Shown in pieces: positions 23,855-31,642 of a stretch of 32,242 bases of DNA. The DNA is from JAWWBN01 sp033720955 (lineage in GTDB: Bacteria > Acidobacteriota > Thermoanaerobaculia > Multivoradales > JAHEKO01). The stretch is taken from assembly GCA_033720955.1 (NCBI GenBank), contig JAWWBN010000015.1, positions 1 to 32,242 on the forward strand, written 5' to 3'. Position numbers and translations under genes: made by a program. The notes below the pieces were generated by a model. That model worked only from the letters and a program-made list of their open reading frames with translations. It had not been told where the DNA came from and ran no database searches. Positions within the stretch are counted from its first letter, which is position 1, and each line of letters opens with the position of its first letter.

Positions 23855-23883
23855 AGCTTAGACGGGGCGAGCCGGATTTGCAA
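23855..23883 (-). promoter_or_regulatory. Predicted promoter of the 70-residue small gene
   Basis: On the minus strand TTGCAA (23878-23883), a 17-nt spacer and TAAGCT (23855-23860) form a reasonable promoter ending 10 nt before the ATG at 23844, which implies a leader of only a few bases. Confidence 0.45.
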
Positions 23884-23952
23884 GCGGGGAGCCGGGCGCG
23901 GCCGCGTAAGATGGGGAGGATCGGCCCGGCGGGCCGCCGGAGAGGCTTGGGC

Positions 23953-24297
23953 GTGCGCAGACTGTCGAGATCGGAGTGGGAGCTGATGCTCCTCTGTTGG
24001 AAGCTGGGGACGCCCACCGCCCGAGAGGTCCACGCCGAGGCCGCGAAGGGTCCCCGCGACCGCGACTACCGCACCGTCCTGGCGACCCTCAACAACATCG
24101 CCGCCAAGGGCCAGCTCCGGGTGGAGAAGTGCGCCGGGCCGCGCAACATCCCGACGAACCGGTACGTGCCGACGCTCTCCTTCCGCGACGGGATCGCCGG
24201 CCGGATTCGGGAGTTCCTGCGCGAGGATCTGGGGGGAGATCCGGAGGCGATCGCTCTGCTGCGCGAGGCGATCACCCCCTCGCGGGACGGGGTCTAG
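23953..24297 (+). CDS. BlaI/MecI/CopY-family transcriptional repressor
   Basis: This 114-residue winged-helix protein starts at GTG 23953, with a GGAGAGG ribosome site about 8 nt upstream and a possible -10 TAAGAT at 23907-23912; an in-frame ATG at 23911 falls inside that box and is less likely. The sequence LSRSEWELMLLCWKLGTPTAREVH, then YRTVLATLNNIAAKGQLRVEK and NRYVPTLS, follows the penicillinase-repressor pattern (E/M..W, V.T.L..L..KG, Y.P). Such dimers bind TACTA/TAGTA dyads and are usually inactivated by a membrane BlaR1/MecR1 protease, which is not encoded beside it here. The candidate operator is the palindrome at 23604-23633. Confidence 0.85.
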   Translation: MRRLSRSEWELMLLCWKLGTPTAREVHAEAAKGPRDRDYRTVLATLNNIAAKGQLRVEKCAGPRNIPTNRYVPTLSFRDGIAGRIREFLREDLGGDPEAIALLREAITPSRDGV

Positions 24298-24308
24298 CTC
24301 TCGACCGG

Positions 24309-24331
24309 GGCCTCTCGCTCCCCGAGCGGCC
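24309..24331. terminator. Hairpin in the convergent gap after the BlaI-type gene
   Basis: GGCC-T-CTCG and CGAG-C-GGCC pair with one mismatch around a CTCCC loop. The element fills most of the 39-bp gap between the stop at 24297 and the converging stop at 24337, so it could end transcription from both sides. No T-run follows. Confidence 0.35.
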
Positions 24332-24336
24332 GGGCT

Positions 24337-25638
24337 TCAGGCGGCCGGCAGACCCCCGCGCAGCACCTGCTCGACCGCTTCCGCGAAGCGGTCGATCTCC
24401 TCCACCGTGGTGTAGACGCTCGGCGAGACCCGGATGCCCTCGAACTCGGGATGGCGGATGGCCACGGTGAGGATGCGGTGCCGCGACCAGAGGTGATCCG
24501 CCAGCTCCATGGAATCGACGCCGTCCACCTGGAAGGTGGCGATGCCGGCGGCGAAGCCCGGCGCGAGGCTGGTGTGGAGACGCACCCGGGACTGCTCCTG
24601 CAGCCGGCGGGCCCAGCGATCCCGCAAATAGACCATCCGCGCCGCCTTGCGCTCGAGTCCGATGCCCAGGTTGAAGGTGAGGGCCTCGGCGATCGCCAGG
24701 TAGTTGGCGGCCGGGTGGGTGCCGATCTCCTCGAACTTCCGTACGTCGTCGTCCATCGGCTCGGGGGCCGCCATCATCGGCCAGAGCCCGGCGATCTTGG
24801 GCCGGCGCACGTAGAGGAGGCCGGTGCCGTGGGGGGCGAAGAGCCACTTGTGCAGGCTGGTGGCGTAGTAGTCGCAGCCCAGGCTGTCGCGGTCGAAGGG
24901 GAAGTGGGCGAAGGTGTGGGCCCCGTCCACCACCACCGGGATGCCGTGACGCCGGGCCATCTCGACCACCCGACGCACGGGCAGGATCTGCCCGGTGATG
25001 TTGATCATGTGACACATCAGGATGAGCCGGGTCCGGGGCGTGATCCCGGCCTCGAAGCGAGCGACGACGTCGTCCGGGTCCTCCGAGGGAATCGGGATCG
25101 GGAACTGCCGCAGCACCACGCCGTCACGGCGCTCGCGCTGTTGGAAGGTGGTGATCATCCGGGGGTAGTCCTGGGTCGTCGTCAGGACCTCGTCGCCGGG
25201 CTGGAAGTCGAAGCCGAGCTGGCAGATCTGCAGCCCCTCGGAGGCGTTGCGGGTGAGGGCGATCTCCTCCGCCTGGCAGCCGAAGAAGCGCGCGAGCCGC
25301 TCGCGAACGGCCTCGCGCTGCGGCTCGAGCACCTTCCACATGGTGTAGGGCGGTGCTTCGTTGGAGTAGGCCAGATGCCGTCCCATCGCCTCCTGCACCG
25401 AGCCCGGCGCCGGGCTGACGCCGCCGTTGTTCAGGTTCACCAGGCTGCGGTCGGCGGTGAAGGCCTGCTGCACCTCGAACCAGAAGCTCTCGTCGGAGGC
25501 CCGCTCGACGGGGTCCCCGGAGTCGGACGCGAGGTCGAGGGCCACGGCGCGGGCGCGGTCCGGCCGCAGCAGGGCCGTGGCGGCGCTGGCGGTGACGGGC
25601 AGCGAGAGCGCGCCCAGAAAACGGCGACGGCTGAGCAT
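24337..25638 (-). CDS. Tat-exported class V aminotransferase / isopenicillin-N-epimerase-like PLP enzyme
   Basis: This 433-residue protein has a GGGAGGT ribosome site and a twin-arginine signal (SRRRFLGAL at residues 3-11). The fold is aminotransferase class V (NifS/EgtE/CefD-like): LNNGGVSPAPGSVQEA at the substrate end, TRNASEGLQ in the phosphate-binding area, VVVDGAHTFAH with the PLP-pairing Asp, and SLHKWL with the Schiff-base Lys at 264. Family members act as cysteine desulfurases, selenocysteine lyases, epimerases or sulfoxide lyases. Export through Tat fits a protein that folds with PLP in the cytosol first. A desulfurase-type active-site Cys loop is not evident, so epimerase, lyase or transaminase activity is more likely. 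Substrate unknown. Confidence 0.87.
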   Translation of the reverse strand: MLSRRRFLGALSLPVTASAATALLRPDRARAVALDLASDSGDPVERASDESFWFEVQQAFTADRSLVNLNNGGVSPAPGSVQEAMGRHLAYSNEAPPYTMWKVLEPQREAVRERLARFFGCQAEEIALTRNASEGLQICQLGFDFQPGDEVLTTTQDYPRMITTFQQRERRDGVVLRQFPIPIPSEDPDDVVARFEAGITPRTRLILMCHMINITGQILPVRRVVEMARRHGIPVVVDGAHTFAHFPFDRDSLGCDYYATSLHKWLFAPHGTGLLYVRRPKIAGLWPMMAAPEPMDDDVRKFEEIGTHPAANYLAIAEALTFNLGIGLERKAARMVYLRDRWARRLQEQSRVRLHTSLAPGFAAGIATFQVDGVDSMELADHLWSRHRILTVAIRHPEFEGIRVSPSVYTTVEEIDRFAEAVEQVLRGGLPAA

Positions 25639-25752
25639 CGGCCACCTCCCTTCTTGGAGACGCCGCCATCCTAGCGCACGCCCCTCCGGGAGGGCCCCGG
25701 GCAGCGCTCTTCGGCTACGGGTGTGGGAGAGCCGCGGTGGGCTCGCTGCGGG

Positions 25753-26490
25753 TCAGTCCCGGCGGATCACCTCGCCCACCGAGCTGCTGCGCTCCTGGAT
25801 GGCGGGGTCGCCGTAGAGGTAGACGTCACCGGCGCTGGACAGCCGCGCCTCGAGCCGCTCGGTGACGTGGACGGTGGCGTCGCCGGCGCTCGACACCCTG
25901 ACGTCGGCCGTCCGGCTCACCAGCCGCGGGGCGTCGTAGTCGCCCGCGCTGGAGAGGCGCACGGCCTGCTCGTCCACCCGGCCGCCTCCGATGGAGACGT
26001 CGCCGGCGCTGGAGACCTCCACGTCCAGGGTCCGGGCCTCCAGCCGCGCGATCTCCACGTCGCCGGCGCTCGAGGCCACGATCTCGAAGCGGTCGGCGCT
26101 CAGGGCGGGGGCGCGGATGTCCCCGGCGCTCGAGGCGCGCAGGGCTTCGAGGGAGCGGACGGTCAGGAAGTAGCGGATCGGCTTCCGGTTGCGCAGACCA
26201 CCGCGGGCGTCGCGGGTGCGGATGCGAAGCGTCCCGCCCCGCACCTCGGTCTCGATGTGGGGCAGCAGGCTCTCCTCCGCCTCCACCACCAGCCGCTCCT
26301 CGTCGCCGATCTCGATCTCCAGGTCGCCCTGGTTGCCCAGGTCCACCGAGTCGATGCCGGAGACGCTCCGCTCCTGGCGGAGGACCGGGCCGGAGCCCCG
26401 TACCCCGGCGAGCACGAAGGCGTCGCAGGCGGTCAGGAGGAGCAGAGCCAGGGCGCAGACGGTCACGAAGACGGTGCGGTTCGCGGACAT
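25753..26490 (-). CDS. DUF2807 (GIN head-domain) lipoprotein with SSAGD beta-helix repeats
   Basis: This 245-residue protein is preceded by AGGGAGG. The signal ends in the lipobox LLTAC with lipid-attached C22. Residues about 35-110 are beta-rich (SVDLGNQGDLEIEIGDEERLVVEAEE), as in the putative auto-transporter adhesin head GIN domain. The C-terminal half consists of six SSAGD repeats at 20, 20, 20, 20 and 18 residues, with a degraded SSVGE seventh after a further 18, which should stack into a right-handed beta-helix. It is likely surface or periplasmic. Such proteins are sometimes found near anti-sigma factors, but none is present here. It is divergent from the large secreted protein at 26612. 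Confidence 0.87.
   Translation of the reverse strand: MSANRTVFVTVCALALLLLTACDAFVLAGVRGSGPVLRQERSVSGIDSVDLGNQGDLEIEIGDEERLVVEAEESLLPHIETEVRGGTLRIRTRDARGGLRNRKPIRYFLTVRSLEALRASSAGDIRAPALSADRFEIVASSAGDVEIARLEARTLDVEVSSAGDVSIGGGRVDEQAVRLSSAGDYDAPRLVSRTADVRVSSAGDATVHVTERLEARLSSAGDVYLYGDPAIQERSSSVGEVIRRD
25825..26133 (-). repeat. Six in-frame SSAGD-coding repeats (60/54-bp period)
   Basis: On the plus strand each unit contains a near-identical GTCGCCGGCGCTSGA block, seen six times between 25825 and 26133. The nucleotide identity is limited to the turn motif while flanking codons vary, which indicates protein-level selection rather than recent DNA expansion. Confidence 0.8.
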
Positions 26491-26611
26491 GGGGTGCCTC
26501 CCTTCGACGTACGGGAGTCTCTACGCAGGCAGCTCCTCGGAGGTTCCACCCCCTGTCGCGCGCTCCACAGGCCCGCCCGGCCGGCTCGGGTAGGGTGGGC
26601 CGGGGGCGACC

Positions 26612-29494
26612 GTGCGACACAGTCCGAGATGGCTGGGCGCGGCGGCGGCGCTGACCGCCGCCCTGGTCACGCCGCCGGCTCTCGCCTGTCCCTCCGGAGC
26701 CCCGCCCCTGGGCGTCGAGGACGGCGACCTGGGCCCGGCGCCGCCGCCGCCCTGGGTCGATCTCGGCTGCCTGGAGGTGGCCAACGACACCGTCGTCGAG
26801 CGCCGCGAGATCGCCTGGGGCCCGGCGCCGCTGTCTCGCGCGGCGGGGCTCCTGTCCACCGAGGGGCTGACGATCATCGCGCCCGGAGGGCGCCGGATCG
26901 CCGCCCAGTTCGAGCCCCTCGCCCGTTGGGGGGGTCCGCTGGACGACGCCACCCTGCCCATCCGCTGGCTCGAGGTCTCTTTCCCCGCCCGCGTCGCACC
27001 GGCCGGCGCCTCCACCTACAGCTTGCGTCTCTACCCGGCGCTGGCCCTGTCGGCGGATCCCCTGGCGGCCGGCGTCGGGCCGTCGGCGCAAGGCGGCGGG
27101 CAGCTGGTCGTGGAGACCGGGCGGGCGGAGATCCTCCTGGACCCCGCGAACCCGGCCCTCCTCGCGGCGATCGCCGTGGATCCGGAGGGAGCGGGGCCGC
27201 GGCTGCCGGTCTACCTGCACCTCCCCGGCGCGGGTCCCGAGCTCCTCTTCCGGGCCGGGACGACCCACCGGCTGGCCACCGACAGACCCGGAACGGTGGT
27301 GGTGGACCCGGCGGGCTTCGCGGTCGAGCGGAGGGGGCCGGTGCGAGTGGTGGTGCGGCTGACCGGCCACCTGGTCGCCCCAGGGGGCGTCTCGCGGTGC
27401 ACCCGGAGCGGCCTCGACTACGAGCGGCTGGGCTTCACCGTGGTGGCCTCCTTTCACCGGGGGCGGCGTGGAGTGTGGCTGGAGACGGTTCTGCGCAACG
27501 AGTGCAGCGACGGCTGGAGCGGTCCGTGGACCGACGACGCCGTCGAGCTGGAGCGCTTCTCCTGGGTGCTGCCCTGGAGCGGGACCGGCCCGGTGGAGGT
27601 GCTGTATGCGGGCGGCGGCGGCGTGACCTCGGCCGCCGCAGGGGCGGTCGCGGTGGAGCAGCGCAAGGGAGGAGGCACTCCGTGGCGGCGGCGGGCGCGG
27701 GTCACCCTGGAGGGCTCTCCGGTCGAGAGCGCGGAGTCCTTCGGGCGACCCCTGGTGGCCGTGGCCGGCCCCGCAGCGGCAATGGCCGCCACCCTCCCGT
27801 GGATGCGTTATCGCGAGCCCCAGGGCCTCGCGGCCGACCCGTCGGGGCTCTCGCTGCGCTTCGTCGGCGAGCCGCTGGTCCTGGGCGAGGGGAAGGGGAT
27901 CTGGGGGCGGGCCGGGATCGATTTCCTGGCGGCCGCGACGGCCGCCTGGCCCGAGGCCGTCGAGGGAGCGCGGGCGGCGGCGGCCCGCGAGCTGGAGCGG
28001 GGCCTGCTGGTGCGGCCGACCCGCCCGACGCTCGCCGCCGCCGCGGTCCTCCCCTCCCTGGGCGACGGCTCCGTCACCCCCTTCAAGACCGCCTACCGCG
28101 CCCTGATGACCGAACTCCACGAGCAGACCGTGGCGCCGGGGGGCCAGTGGGACAGGGCGCGCACCTTCGGCTCGCAGCTCTGGCCCGACGTGCAGGCCGA
28201 TCCCTGGGCCATCGACACGATCATCGATCCGGCGGACAACAACGGGGCGATGAACTACTGGAACCCGTCGGGAGCGGAGCTGCTGGAGTTCCTCCGCTCG
28301 GGCGAGCCGCGGTGGGCGTGGGACTTCGCCCTCCCCCAGAGCTGGCTCCAGGCGCACACCGCCTACCTCAATCTGGGGGAGTTGACCCACGGCAACCGCG
28401 CCGGCTTCGCCGTCACGTCCGGCGGCACCGGCGAGGGCCAGTGGCACCGCAGCGCCTACGGCTCGGACGACTACACCTACGGCATGGGTCTCTGGCTGGC
28501 CTACCTGCTGCGGCCGGGGCCCGCCCTGCGCGACCGGCTTCGTCAGGCCGGGGCGACCGCCGTCGAACGCTACTCGGTGCCGGAGGGCGGTGGCCGCGAG
28601 CGCTGGGTGAGCGAGGTGGATCTGACCCGCCAGGTAGTGCAGCACCTCTGGCTCCTGGCCGACTGCGCCGAGCTCGTGCCGGGCCCCGCCGGGGTCGCCT
28701 GCCACGACCGGCTGGCGGCGGTGGTCGCCGAGCTGTCCGCCGACAACCTGGCGGCCGGGGTCCTCTGCCAGGGCGACGACCCGGACGACCCGTGCCCGCT
28801 GCCGCAGCAGTTCATGCAGAGCTCGTTGATCTACCCCTTCCTCGATCGCCTCTACCGCAACTACGGCGACGCCCTCGGCGCGCTCGGCCGGGCCGTGGCG
28901 GACGCGCCGTGGAACCTCTACCGCCACGGTCTGGCCAAGGCCGCCGACGGCGTGTCGCTCGACGTCGGCGGCGCCTGGGCCGCCGCCATGGAGTGCGACC
29001 TGGCGGCCGGAGGGAGCGAGGTGGCCGGCTGCGTCGCCGCCCCGGACTCCGACGGCAACCTCGGAATGTACGACGCCAGCAAGCCGCAGACCGTGGCCCT
29101 GCTGCTGATGTCCGACGCCCACGCCCCGGAGAGAGGTCTCTGCCAGATCGCCCTTCAGGCGCTGGCCGACCCCGCCCTGCCGGAGTTCTGGCAGCAGTTC
29201 CTGGGCAACGAGTCGGGCTGGTGGAAGGGGGCCGCCCAGATGATGCAGTCGGTGGTCTTCGGGGTGGGCCTGGCGGACGTCTGCGCGGCGCCGTGCGCGG
29301 CGCCGGCGACCGTGGAGCTGACCGGAGGCGAGGTCGGCGGGGAGCTCGCGGTCGAGGCATGCGACGAGATCCGCGCCGGTCCCGACTACCGGGTGCGGGC
29401 CGGTGGCCGTCTCACCCTGCGCGCCGCGCGGGTGCTGCTGCGCGACGGCTTCCGGGTGGAGGGGAGCGCCGCTCTGACCGTGGAGAGCCGCTGA
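26612..29494 (+). CDS. Large secreted protein, RIFT-barrel/(exo-rhamnogalacturonan lyase)-like with C-terminal 3-coathanger stack tail
   Basis: This 960-residue protein starts at GTG 26612 with a signal peptide cleaved near PALA-C26; GGGGGCG and a TAGGGT box (26591-26596) lie just upstream. The N-terminal third (PIRWLEVSFPARVAPAGASTYSLRLYP, followed by beta strands) resembles RIFT-barrel domains of PcRGLX-type polysaccharide lyases. The middle is helical and Trp-rich (TFGSQLWPDVQADPWAIDT, MNYWNPSGAELLEFL, LWLAYLLRPGP), as in (alpha/alpha)6 toroids of carbohydrate-active enzymes. The last about 55 residues (VEACDEIRAGPDYRVRAGGRLTLRAARVLLRDGFRVEG) match the '3-coathanger stack' tail found on many secreted Acidobacteriota proteins, perhaps a sorting or anchoring module. 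Polysaccharide degradation or binding is likely; the enzyme class is not certain. Confidence 0.72.
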   Translation: MRHSPRWLGAAAALTAALVTPPALACPSGAPPLGVEDGDLGPAPPPPWVDLGCLEVANDTVVERREIAWGPAPLSRAAGLLSTEGLTIIAPGGRRIAAQFEPLARWGGPLDDATLPIRWLEVSFPARVAPAGASTYSLRLYPALALSADPLAAGVGPSAQGGGQLVVETGRAEILLDPANPALLAAIAVDPEGAGPRLPVYLHLPGAGPELLFRAGTTHRLATDRPGTVVVDPAGFAVERRGPVRVVVRLTGHLVAPGGVSRCTRSGLDYERLGFTVVASFHRGRRGVWLETVLRNECSDGWSGPWTDDAVELERFSWVLPWSGTGPVEVLYAGGGGVTSAAAGAVAVEQRKGGGTPWRRRARVTLEGSPVESAESFGRPLVAVAGPAAAMAATLPWMRYREPQGLAADPSGLSLRFVGEPLVLGEGKGIWGRAGIDFLAAATAAWPEAVEGARAAAARELERGLLVRPTRPTLAAAAVLPSLGDGSVTPFKTAYRALMTELHEQTVAPGGQWDRARTFGSQLWPDVQADPWAIDTIIDPADNNGAMNYWNPSGAELLEFLRSGEPRWAWDFALPQSWLQAHTAYLNLGELTHGNRAGFAVTSGGTGEGQWHRSAYGSDDYTYGMGLWLAYLLRPGPALRDRLRQAGATAVERYSVPEGGGRERWVSEVDLTRQVVQHLWLLADCAELVPGPAGVACHDRLAAVVAELSADNLAAGVLCQGDDPDDPCPLPQQFMQSSLIYPFLDRLYRNYGDALGALGRAVADAPWNLYRHGLAKAADGVSLDVGGAWAAAMECDLAAGGSEVAGCVAAPDSDGNLGMYDASKPQTVALLLMSDAHAPERGLCQIALQALADPALPEFWQQFLGNESGWWKGAAQMMQSVVFGVGLADVCAAPCAAPATVELTGGEVGGELAVEACDEIRAGPDYRVRAGGRLTLRAARVLLRDGFRVEGSAALTVESR

Positions 29495-29503
29495 CCGCGG
29501 CGC

Positions 29504-31642
29504 TCACCAGACGCGGTCGATCCGCAGGAGCTCGGCGGCGGCGTGCTTGTCCATGGGCCGGGCGAGGAAGAAGCCCTGGCCGAACTCGCAGTCGAGCTCG
29601 CGGATGGTCTCGAGCTGCTCGCTGGTCTCCAGGCCCTCCGCGGCCACCGAGAGCCCGAGGTGGCGGGCGAGGTCCACGATCAGGCTGACGATCTGGCGGC
29701 TCTCGCGGCCGTTGCGGTCGATGCCGCTGACGAAGGAACGGTCGATCTTCAGGGTGTCGATGGGCAGCCGGTGGAGATAGCTCAGCGACGAGTACCCGGT
29801 GCCGAAGTCGTCGATGTCGAGGCCCACTCCCAGGTCGCGGAGGCGCTGCAGCCGTAGGCGTGCGGACCCTGCGCTGTCCATGATGGCGCTCTCGGTGAGC
29901 TCCAGCCGGAGGTGGTTGGGCTGGATCCCGGACGCCTCGATGCTGCTGGCGACCATCTCCACCACCCCCGGCTGCTGGAACTGCTTGTTGGAGAGGTTGA
30001 TGCTCATCGTGAGATCGAGGTCGGGGTGCTCCTCGCGCCATTCGGCGAGCTGGTTGCACGACTCGCGGATGGCCCACTCGCTGATCCGTCCGATGAGGTC
30101 GCTCTCCTCGGCCAGGGGGATGATCTCGGCCGGGTAGACCGGACCGCGCTCCGCGTGGTTCCAGCGCAGGAGGGCCTCGAAGCCGCAGAGCCGTCCGGTG
30201 CGCAGCGAGATGATCGGCTGGTAGTGGAGGTGGAGCTCCCGCCGGTCCACCGCCCGCCGCAGGTCGGTCTCGAGCTGCAGCATGGTCAGCACGTCGTGGT
30301 GCATCTCGCGGTCGAAGATCACGTAGCGGGCGCGGCCCTCGGTCTTGGCGCGATACATGGCGGTGTCCGCGTCGCGCAGGATCTCCTCCGGCGTGTGGTA
30401 CTCGCCGGGGCCGATGGCGATGCCGATGGACCCGGTGACGTAGACGTCGCGGCCGTTGACGTCGAACGGCACCTCGAGGGCGGCCAGGGTGCGTCCGGCG
30501 ACCGCCTCGGCGATCGACGGGTCGTGGCAGGGCATCAGGATGGTGAACTCGTCTCCCCCCAGCCGCGCCACCGTGTCGCCGGGCCGCACCAGGGCGGTGA
30601 GACGGTGGGCCATGGCGAGCAGGAGCTGGTCGCCCTCGGCGTGGCCGAGACTGTCGTTGATGTTCTTGAAGCGGTCGAGGTCCAGGAAGAGGAGACAGAA
30701 GGAGACGGGCGAGCCGGACTGGGCGGCGCGGTGCGCCTGGGCCAGGGTGATGCCGAGGCGGTCCAGCAGCAGCGCCCGGTTGGGCAGCCCGGTGAGGGCG
30801 TCGTGGAGGGCGTCGTGGAGGAGCTGCTCCTCGGCCGCCTTGCGGCGGGTCACGTCGGTCAGCGAGCCCGCCATCCGGTAGGTGCGCTCGTGGCGGTCGC
30901 GCACGGCGACGCCGCGGCTCAGGACCCAGCGGTAGCCGCCGTCCTTGTGCCGGATCCGGTGCTCGATCTCGAAGTGGGAGGAGCCGCCCTCGGCGTGGGC
31001 GCGGATCTCCGACTCCAAACGGGCCAGGTCGGCCGGGTGGACGCGCTCGAACCACTCCTCCGGGCGGTCGTCGATCTCGTCGTCGTCGTGGCCGACGATC
31101 GCCTTCCAACGCGGTGAGAGGTAGATCCGGTTGCGGTCGAGATCCCAGTCCCAGATGCCGTCGTGGGCGCCCTCGACGGCCAGGGCGTAGCGCTCCTCGC
31201 TCTCGCGCAGCCGGCGCTCGGAGCGCATCCGCTCGACGGCGTACTGCAGCGAGCGGCCCAGGAGGCTGGGCTGGACCTCGTCCTTGAAGAGGAAGTCCAT
31301 CGCCCCGGCCTGCACCGCGCGGCGCGCCACCTCGTCGTCGTCCATGCCGGTGAGCACCACCACCGGCAGGTCGGCCCGCATCCGGTGCACCTGGCGGAAG
31401 GAGTCCAGGGGGTCGCTCCCCGAGTCGGGCAGCGACAGGTCCACCAGCGCCACGTCGAAGTCGCGCCGCTCCAGGGCGCCCAGGCCGTCGGCCAGGTTGG
31501 GGCAGACGGTGAGCGAGAAGCGGGGGTTGCTCGTCAGCGCGAGGTGCCCTTCGACCTGCCGCGCGTCGTCCGGGCTGTCCTCGATCAACAGCACCTCGAG
31601 CCGCTCGGGTCGGGCGTCGGTGTCGCGGGGGTGGGTGGTCAA
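29504..31642 (-). CDS. REC-PAS-GGDEF-EAL cyclic di-GMP regulator
   Basis: This 712-residue protein starts at TTG 31642, overlapping the kinase stop as TTGA; no closer standard start exists. The REC domain (residues about 15-135) has E21/D22 and the phosphoacceptor D68 in VALVDLSLPD. A PAS domain follows (about 150-270, GIWDWDLD and WFERVHPADLARL). The GGDEF domain has an intact RLGGDEF active site and the RPGD inhibitory site just before it. The EAL domain keeps FEALLRW, the Asn of SINLS, the Glu of LELTES, IDDFGTGYSSL, LKIDRSF, AEGLET and GQGFFLARP, so both cyclase and phosphodiesterase sites look competent. It is the likely partner of the kinase encoded upstream and would convert a signal into a c-di-GMP change. 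Confidence 0.95.
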   Translation of the reverse strand: MTTHPRDTDARPERLEVLLIEDSPDDARQVEGHLALTSNPRFSLTVCPNLADGLGALERRDFDVALVDLSLPDSGSDPLDSFRQVHRMRADLPVVVLTGMDDDEVARRAVQAGAMDFLFKDEVQPSLLGRSLQYAVERMRSERRLRESEERYALAVEGAHDGIWDWDLDRNRIYLSPRWKAIVGHDDDEIDDRPEEWFERVHPADLARLESEIRAHAEGGSSHFEIEHRIRHKDGGYRWVLSRGVAVRDRHERTYRMAGSLTDVTRRKAAEEQLLHDALHDALTGLPNRALLLDRLGITLAQAHRAAQSGSPVSFCLLFLDLDRFKNINDSLGHAEGDQLLLAMAHRLTALVRPGDTVARLGGDEFTILMPCHDPSIAEAVAGRTLAALEVPFDVNGRDVYVTGSIGIAIGPGEYHTPEEILRDADTAMYRAKTEGRARYVIFDREMHHDVLTMLQLETDLRRAVDRRELHLHYQPIISLRTGRLCGFEALLRWNHAERGPVYPAEIIPLAEESDLIGRISEWAIRESCNQLAEWREEHPDLDLTMSINLSNKQFQQPGVVEMVASSIEASGIQPNHLRLELTESAIMDSAGSARLRLQRLRDLGVGLDIDDFGTGYSSLSYLHRLPIDTLKIDRSFVSGIDRNGRESRQIVSLIVDLARHLGLSVAAEGLETSEQLETIRELDCEFGQGFFLARPMDKHAAAELLRIDRVW

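Noticed and set aside
23629..23952. Upstream extension of the BlaI-type gene to a TTG at 23629 (222 residues)
   Set aside because: The extension is antisense to the small gene with better coding character, has no motif, and would double the usual length of the family. GTG 23953 with GGAGAGG fits.
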